A stretch of 10,006 bases of DNA from Desulfobacterales bacterium (GTDB lineage Bacteria > Desulfobacterota > Desulfobacteria > Desulfobacterales > RPRI01), in the NCBI GenBank assembly GCA_030689795.1, contig JAUYEO010000157.1, positions 1-10,006 on the forward strand. Reading direction: 5' to 3'. The notes below the pieces were generated by a model, which had not been told where the DNA came from, ran no database searches, and saw only the letters and a list, made by a program, of their open reading frames with translations. Every line of letters begins with the position of its first letter. Positions within the stretch are counted from its first letter, which is position 1. The position numbers were made by a program, and so were the translations under genes. Positions 6,815-10,006 of this stretch are shown here, piece after piece.

Positions 6815-7552
6815 ATGGATCAGGAAGTCAAGGTGGGAATAATAGGGGATTATGATCCACACCGGCGCTATCATGTCGCCACGGATGATGCATTAGGTCA
6901 TGCCGCTGCTGCTTTGTCTGTCTCGCTGACGTCCTCCTGGATTCCAACTCAGTTGTTGACAAAGGAGTCTGTTGGGAAAATACTGGAGCCGTTTCATGCA
7001 CTCTGGTGTGCTCCCGGTAGTCCCTACAAAAGCATGGATGGGTCGCTTCAGGCTATCCAATTCGCCCGTGAACAGGGAAGACCGTTCATGGGCACCTGAG
7101 GAGGCTTTCAACATGCTCTGGTAGAGTATGCGCGCAATGTGTTGGGTATCGGGGATGCAGAGCACGAAGAATCGGCGCCGGGTGCGCCAACACTTTTGGT
7201 CAGTAAACTGGCCTGCTCGCTTGTTGGTAAAACCCAGACGATAAAGATTTTACCAGGCTCACTTCTCCATCGAGCGTATGGGCGACATGAAGTGACCGAG
7301 CAATTTGCCTGCAACTACGGATTCAATTCACAGTTTCGGGACAAAATCGAAAAAGGCAAACTCAAAATCACAGGGGTCGATCCTGATGGAGAAGTCAGAG
7401 CTGTGGAGATATCCGATCATCCTTTCTATGTTGCTACGCTTTTTCTGCCGCAGATTTCTTCAGCGCCCGAGACCCCTCACCCCCTCATTGTTGCCTATTT
7501 GGTGGCCGCTTTAGCTCTTCCGACGCCTGCTAAGAAAAAGCAGTCAAGTTAA
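6815..7552 (+). CDS. CTP synthase glutaminase-domain-related selenoprotein (UGA = Sec95)
   Basis: One continuous frame of 245 residues interrupted only by TGA at 7097-7099 (residue 95). The flanking residues are RPFMGT-U-GGFQHALVEYARNVLG. In the family, and in class I glutamine amidotransferases generally, this elbow position is the nucleophile Cys (GTCGGFQH). The 150 codons after the TGA continue the family: CSLVGKTQTIKILPGS, ACNYGFNS, DPDGEVRAVEISDHPFYVATLF. A hairpin fitting a bacterial SECIS lies at 7112-7130, so selenocysteine insertion is the best reading. The fold is that of the CTP synthase C-terminal domain without the synthase half. The usual His and Glu of the triad (FHPE) are replaced (FLPQ, L211 and Q213), so glutaminase activity is doubtful and the role is unknown. 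From memory, NCBI uses a name with '(seleno)protein' for this family. ATG 6815 follows AGGAAAAGGGG. A nonsense mutation is the alternative. Confidence 0.85.
7112..7130 (+). promoter_or_regulatory. Predicted bacterial SECIS hairpin
   Basis: Immediately downstream of the UGA, CAUGCUC (7112-7118) pairs with GAGUAUG (7124-7130) in a 7-bp stem containing one G-U pair. The loop is UGGUA (7119-7123). The loop begins 19 bases after the UGA and holds a GGU, the feature recognised by SelB in known bacterial elements such as E. coli fdhF, where the spacing is about the same. The hairpin lies inside the coding region, as expected for a bacterial SECIS. Confidence 0.75.
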
Positions 7553-7661
7553 CATTAAAATAGATGTCCGTCCTTTTTTTCTAATGAAAATATCGTGGCA
7601 GGATGCTATGGGAATATAGGGGATTTTTCTGCACCGGAACACTGACCGGGAAAGGAACAGT
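7553..7661 (+). other. Short intergenic gap with a T-run and a ribosome site
   Basis: The gap after the selenoprotein gene has a run of seven T at about 7575-7581 but no convincing stem before it, so I do not call a terminator. Near the right end, GGGAAAGGAAC (about 7649-7659) is a good ribosome site for the nitroreductase gene. Confidence 0.4.
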
Positions 7662-8171
7662 ATGCTGGAACTGATGAGAAAAAGAAGAAGTATCCGAAAA
7701 TTCAAGAAGGACCGAATTGCTCAGACCACAATAGATGATTTGAAAGAAGCGGTATTGCGATCTCCCTCGTCACGCGGAAATAGACCGTGGAAATTTTTCT
7801 TCGTCCAGGATGCCGGAGTTATCACAAAACTGTCCCGCTGCAAGGAAAGCGGATCCGCTTTCCTGAAAAACGCTTCTCTTGCTGTGGTGGTCTGCGGCGA
7901 TGAATCTGTATCCGATGTATGGATAGAGGATTGCTCCATTGCCGCGATTATCGTGCACCTGACTGCTGAAAGCCTGGGACTGGGAAGTTGCTGGATCCAG
8001 GTAAGAAACCGGAGATACAACTCTGAATCGACCTCCGAGGATTACGTGCGAAACATCCTGGATATCGACCTCCCGGTCAGGGTTTTAGCCATCATCGCCA
8101 TCGGGCTTCCGGATGAGGTAAAGGCGGGCCATCCTTACGAGAGCCTCGATCATGGGAAAGTCATAGCATAA
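7662..8171 (+). CDS. Small nitroreductase-family flavoprotein
   Basis: A 169-residue member of the FMN-dependent nitroreductase family. Evidence: the N-terminal phosphate-binding RKRRSIRKF (6-14); RSPSSRGNRPWKFFFV (33-48), the segment that normally lines the FMN site with S/N/W; NASLAVVVCGDES near the dimer core; and the ESLGLGSCWIQVRNR block that holds the late flavin contacts. The C-terminal AIIAIGLPDEVK is also typical. Such enzymes are dimeric, cytoplasmic, and use NAD(P)H to reduce nitro compounds, quinones or other substrates; the physiological one is not deducible here. The short length fits the compact anaerobe-type members. ATG 7662 has GGGAAAGGAAC at a proper distance. It is 109 bases from the selenoprotein gene, so co-transcription is possible. 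Confidence 0.9.
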   Translation: MLELMRKRRSIRKFKKDRIAQTTIDDLKEAVLRSPSSRGNRPWKFFFVQDAGVITKLSRCKESGSAFLKNASLAVVVCGDESVSDVWIEDCSIAAIIVHLTAESLGLGSCWIQVRNRRYNSESTSEDYVRNILDIDLPVRVLAIIAIGLPDEVKAGHPYESLDHGKVIA

Positions 8172-8183
8172 AACCGACAAATG

Positions 8184-8208
8184 AAGGGTGCGATATTGAA
8201 CAACCCTT
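8184..8208 (+). other. Weak stem-loop after the nitroreductase gene
   Basis: AAGGGT (8184-8189) can pair with ACCCTT (8203-8208) around a 13-base loop. No T-tract follows, so it is not a convincing intrinsic terminator. It lies in the 90-base gap before the nucleotidyltransferase gene. Confidence 0.3.
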
Positions 8209-8261
8209 AGCAGGCACGCAAGATTCCTGATCCAGCACACCCCAATAAGGGCATTCAGGAT

Positions 8262-8570
8262 ATGGATAAAAAAAATGCTTTGAAACTCGGGCTGGATTAC
8301 GTGAACTTCCTTGTTTCTAACCGATATTATAACGTAAAAGAAGCCTTCCTATTCGGTTCATACACGCGTGGCCGATTCAACGATTACAGCGATATTGACA
8401 TAGCTCTCGTATTGGCAGGGTATAAAGATACCATAAAAGAACTGTCAAATTTAATGCGTCTTCGCAGGAATTTTGATCTGCGTATAGAGCCTCATCCTAT
8501 CACAGAAGAAGATTTTAAAAGCGGGAATCCTTTTGCAGAAGAAATAAAAAAAGGGGTGAAGATTTTATAA
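8262..8570 (+). CDS. MNT-type minimal nucleotidyltransferase
   Basis: A 102-residue protein of the minimal nucleotidyltransferase (MNT, polymerase beta-like) family. It shows the full signature: FLFGSYTRG (29-37) with the GS pair at 32-33, then YSDIDIALV (42-50) with D44 and D46. A likely third acidic residue is D72 in FDLRIEPHP (71-79). The intact active site suggests it is catalytic. Many relatives act as the antitoxin in MNT/HEPN pairs, where they adenylylate a tyrosine of the HEPN toxin; others are stand-alone. No HEPN gene lies on either side here, so either the partner is lost or elsewhere, or it works alone. The ATG at 8262 follows an AAGGGC at 8247-8252, slightly far. Confidence 0.87.
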   Translation: MDKKNALKLGLDYVNFLVSNRYYNVKEAFLFGSYTRGRFNDYSDIDIALVLAGYKDTIKELSNLMRLRRNFDLRIEPHPITEEDFKSGNPFAEEIKKGVKIL

Positions 8571-8582
8571 TTTTTCAGCATC

Positions 8583-8596
8583 AAGCGCTGGCGCTT
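8583..8596 (+). other. Short GC stem-loop after the nucleotidyltransferase gene
   Basis: AAGCG (8583-8587) pairs with CGCTT (8592-8596) around a CTGG loop. It is followed by AACTTTATG, not a proper T-tract, so it is at best a weak terminator. Confidence 0.3.
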
Positions 8597-8608
8597 AACT
8601 TTATGTCA

Positions 8609-8670
8609 CCTGAACCCCTGAACCCACGACCCCTTGAACTCTTTATCGCTTTGTGCCTTTGCCCCTTTTT
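8609..8670. repeat. Phrase-like microrepeats (TGAACCCC and GTGCCTTTGCC type)
   Basis: This stretch has CCTGAACCCCTGAACCCACG and then CCCCTTGAAC, three variants of the TGAACCCC word. A TTTGTGCCTTTGCCCC follows, complementary in wording to the GGCACAGAGG string at about 4434-4451, and the stretch ends in a run of nine T. A plus-strand open frame runs from here into repeat copy 3, but its composition is that of the repeat and I do not accept it as a gene. Confidence 0.6.
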
Positions 8671-8680
8671 TTTTAAAACT

Positions 8681-9023
8681 CATTGACAAATCAGAAGTAA
8701 TGTGGTCTTTTAAGTCCGCATTTCAGCAGACCCATCAAAATTCTTATGCGTTCTTTTTAACGCATTACATATACGCATTAGTTTGTCACTCATTTGCTCG
8801 AAGACGGTTTTGGTATATCGCTACTATCATCGCCGCAATAACGGCAGGTTATACGGACCGAAAATGAAATTGTGCTAACAAGCTCTGAAGCAGAACAAAT
8901 GACAGCATTTTGATAAGTCAATCAGAGGTGAGCATAGCGGCTGGATGCTGACACGACTATCAGAAGAGCTGGGGATGAACTTTTAATATAATCAACTTAT
9001 ATATTGATGAACGTCCCCAAGTC
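8681..9023. repeat. Dispersed mosaic repeat, copy 3 (upstream module, core, downstream module)
   Basis: The most complete copy. It starts with CATTGACAAA (8681) and TTTTAAGTCCGCATTTC as in copy 2. The core follows with its stem-loop at 8746-8765, here with a perfect 7-bp stem (ATGCGTT, AACGCAT). It then has the downstream module as in copy 1, with AAATTGTGCTAACAAGCTCT, GTGAGCATAGCGGCTGGA and TTATATATTGATGAACG, and ends in TCCCCAAGTC at 9014-9023. The last 27 bases are also the 3' end of the minus-strand NifX-like gene. Confidence 0.87.
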
Positions 9024-9428
9024 GCCCCCAAGTCGCCCCAAGTCGACTGCGGGGTCTGGGATAGTGGTGCTGGAATTGCATTCATGTTGATGTTCATGAC
9101 ACATAATGCCTGAATCTATCAATTTGCCGTCAAGGTAATTTTTTATAACCGTTTTAATTTCGCCGGAGCAACCTCTGAAAACCTTTATCCCATGACTGCC
9201 TAAAATATTTACAGCTCCTTCTCCCATATTTCCGGCCAGCATTATCTTTACACCCGTCAGAGATAATGTCTGGGCAATGTTTGACTTGCAGCCGCAGCCT
9301 ACCGGAGAGTCAACTATTTCTTCGGAAATAATCTCGTTATTATCGTTAACTGTGAATACTGTAAAATATTCACAATGGCCAAAATGGTCGTCTATCCTGT
9401 TTTCCTTTGACGGCAATGCGATTTTCAT
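8997..9428 (-). CDS. NifX/NifB-family (dinitrogenase iron-molybdenum cofactor) protein
   Basis: A 143-residue protein of the NifX/NafY/MTH1175-like family, ribonuclease-H-like fold. Visible features: MKIALPS at the start; IDDHFGHCEYFTVF (12-25), the family hallmark; VGCGCKSN (43-50); the glycine-rich LAGNMGEGAVNIL (64-76); FRGCSGEIK (84-92); and a Cys/His tail, CHEHQHEC (110-117), that could bind metal. Relatives carry or protect iron-sulfur or iron-molybdenum precursors; stand-alone members next to DUF134 genes have unknown roles, and nothing else here indicates nitrogen fixation. The start has a perfect AAGGAG (9439-9444). Residues 129-143 are encoded by the dispersed repeat and its CCCCAAGTCG tandem, which also supply the stop; family members normally end soon after the His-rich tail. 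It lies 36 bases after the DUF134 gene in one operon. Confidence 0.88.
   Translation of the reverse strand: MKIALPSKENRIDDHFGHCEYFTVFTVNDNNEIISEEIVDSPVGCGCKSNIAQTLSLTGVKIMLAGNMGEGAVNILGSHGIKVFRGCSGEIKTVIKNYLDGKLIDSGIMCHEHQHECNSSTTIPDPAVDLGRLGGDLGTFINI
9015..9045. repeat. Three tandem CCCCAAGTCG units
   Basis: CCCCAAGTCG occurs three times in a row (9015-9024, 9025-9035 with one extra C, 9036-9045). Copy 1 of the dispersed repeat ends in one such unit plus a partial one (5424-5440), so the tandem seems to grow from the repeat's edge. Here it is inside a coding frame and yields the DLG-RLG-GDLG pattern of the protein tail. Confidence 0.75.
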
Positions 9429-9464
9429 TTTTGTCTTTCTCCTTAAGATATTTTTTTAAACAAT

Positions 9465-9773
9465 CTATTTAGTTTCCATCTTTCCGACCCTGACTTCACC
9501 CCCCGCAATTTTTAAGGCTTTCCCATGAATCAATACATCTGCAATCTTTCTGTGTGCTGAATCGATAATTCGACCAAATGTCTGCCGTGATATATCCATC
9601 TTTGCAGCCGCTTGTTCCTGATATAAGCCTTCGAAATCGGCAAGTTTTATCGCTTCAAATTCATCCAGCGTCAAAACAACTTCTTCCAGTAAGGAAGAGG
9701 GTATTCCTCTCGGTTTATAATAATTTACATCCGGAATGCAGCCTATTTTTCTGCAACACTTTGGTCTTGTCAT
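9465..9773 (-). CDS. DUF134 (UPF0251) helix-turn-helix protein
   Basis: A 102-residue DUF134/UPF0251 protein. It begins with the typical MTRPKCCRKIGCIPDVNYYKPRG: a Cys cluster (C6, C7, C12) and the conserved Y-KPRGIP. It continues with VVLTLDEFEAIKLADFEGLYQEQAAAKMDISRQTFGRII (positions 32-70), a sigma-region-4-like HTH. The HTH and Cys cluster suggest a DNA-binding regulator that may sense a metal or cluster, which is inference. It heads a two-gene minus-strand operon with the NifX-like gene, a pairing common in anaerobes. A GTGAGG at about 9780-9785 (minus strand) serves the ATG. A palindrome in its own promoter makes autoregulation likely. Confidence 0.88.
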   Translation of the reverse strand: MTRPKCCRKIGCIPDVNYYKPRGIPSSLLEEVVLTLDEFEAIKLADFEGLYQEQAAAKMDISRQTFGRIIDSAHRKIADVLIHGKALKIAGGEVRVGKMETK

Positions 9774-9794
9774 AATATTGCCTCACCGATATAC

Positions 9795-9823
9795 ATTATG
9801 AGCATATGCCCATAAATAGTCAA
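9795..9823 (-). promoter_or_regulatory. Sigma70-type promoter with embedded palindromic operator
   Basis: On the minus strand, TTGACT (9818-9823) and CATAAT (9795-9800) are separated by exactly 17 bases, a good sigma70 promoter about 22 bases upstream of the DUF134 start codon. The spacer and the -10 hold TATGAGCATATGCCCATA (+ strand 9797-9814), an 18-bp palindrome with 8 of 9 positions matching; one change gives the perfect ATGAGCATATGCTCAT. A protein bound here would block the polymerase, so repression, probably by the DUF134 protein itself, is the inferred logic. Confidence 0.65.
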
Positions 9824-9872
9824 GAAAATAATTTGATTTGCAGAAAATAAAACTGAATGTTGCAAATATGAT

Positions 9873-9888
9873 GGTTTCGTAAAAAGTC
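9873..9888 (+). repeat. Second TTCGTAAAAAGTC arm (GGTTTCGTAAAAAGTC)
   Basis: These 16 bases match 4230-4245 (GGCTTCGTAAAAAGTC) with one mismatch, so this is the outer arm of the same palindromic element family. What follows is different from the first copy, and no closing arm is seen before the window ends. It is either a truncated copy or a different, longer element sharing the terminus. Confidence 0.65.
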
Positions 9889-9938
9889 CAAATATGCTCT
9901 CTTAATGAGCTTTTTGGGGATTTTTAAATGACTTCGCT

Positions 9939-9983
9939 AAATCACAAGAACTCGGGTTAAAGCCCTCAAACAGCTTGTGATTT
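9939..9983. repeat. Perfect 10-bp inverted repeat near the right edge
   Basis: AAATCACAAG (9939-9948) pairs perfectly with CTTGTGATTT (9974-9983) around 25 bases that contain GGGTTAAAGCCC, itself nearly palindromic. A smaller GCTC...GAGC hairpin lies just before it (about 9896-9910). No gene is seen from 9850 to the end; this looks like the flank of a mobile or repetitive element continuing outside the window. Confidence 0.65.
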
Positions 9984-10006
9984 TTAACGCTCAGTTCCTT
10001 AAAAAT

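Noticed and set aside
7097..7099. Reading the TGA as a plain nonsense mutation, with two dead fragments
   Set aside because: The exact match to the nucleophile position, the intact downstream frame and the hairpin make selenocysteine more likely, although the alternative is not excluded.
8634..8867. A plus-strand open frame of 77 codons starting in phrase-like repeats and running through repeat copy 3
   Set aside because: The other two copies of the repeat break the same frame with stops or length differences, so the frame is not selected as protein.

Overview
The window looks like a chromosomal stretch from an uncultured or little-studied deltaproteobacterium (Desulfobacterota-type). This is inferred from the gene content, not proven: a split purine-pathway PurH pair, a DUF134 plus NifX-like pair, a UGA/selenocysteine gene, and between-gene sequence full of short phrase-like repeats such as ATCGAATATCG, CCATAAAC and GGCACAGA, plus TTCGTAAAAAGTC palindromic elements. 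No rRNA, tRNA, CRISPR array or intact transposase gene is visible.

Left part (1-4352, all + strand, housekeeping in character): the C-terminal end of an unrecognised protein, a glyoxalase-II-like metallo-hydrolase, a NimA/PNPOx-like flavin protein, an HD-domain phosphohydrolase of the YedJ/YpgQ type, and then two adjacent genes that together replace the usual fused PurH. These are a stand-alone IMP cyclohydrolase and a stand-alone AICAR transformylase. The block closes with a palindromic MITE/REP-like element whose edge overlaps the last stop codon.

Middle part (4353-8680, + strand, accessory in character): a DUF6125-like protein, a RhuM-Fic/Doc gene broken by a frameshift in an A6 run, a selenoprotein, a small nitroreductase and a MNT-type nucleotidyltransferase. 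The selenoprotein, at 6815-7552, is the key find. It is a protein related to the CTP synthase glutaminase domain, in which an in-frame UGA sits exactly where the nucleophile cysteine is expected. The UGA is followed 19 nt later by a hairpin with a UGGUA loop that fits a bacterial SECIS. Ordinary gene calling would split it into two fragments at 7099.

Three copies of a mosaic dispersed repeat (5139-5432, 6541-6719, 8681-9023) punctuate the middle part. They share a core with a conserved stem-loop, and each carries a different set of flanking modules. The third copy runs into the 3' end of a NifX-like gene and appears to supply its last 15 codons and stop.

Right part (8997-10006): a minus-strand operon, DUF134 HTH protein then NifX-like protein. 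It has a recognisable sigma70-type promoter whose spacer is filled by a near-perfect palindrome, a likely operator. The window ends in a second TTCGTAAAAAGTC element followed by a long inverted repeat, probably the edge of a further repeat or mobile element outside the window.
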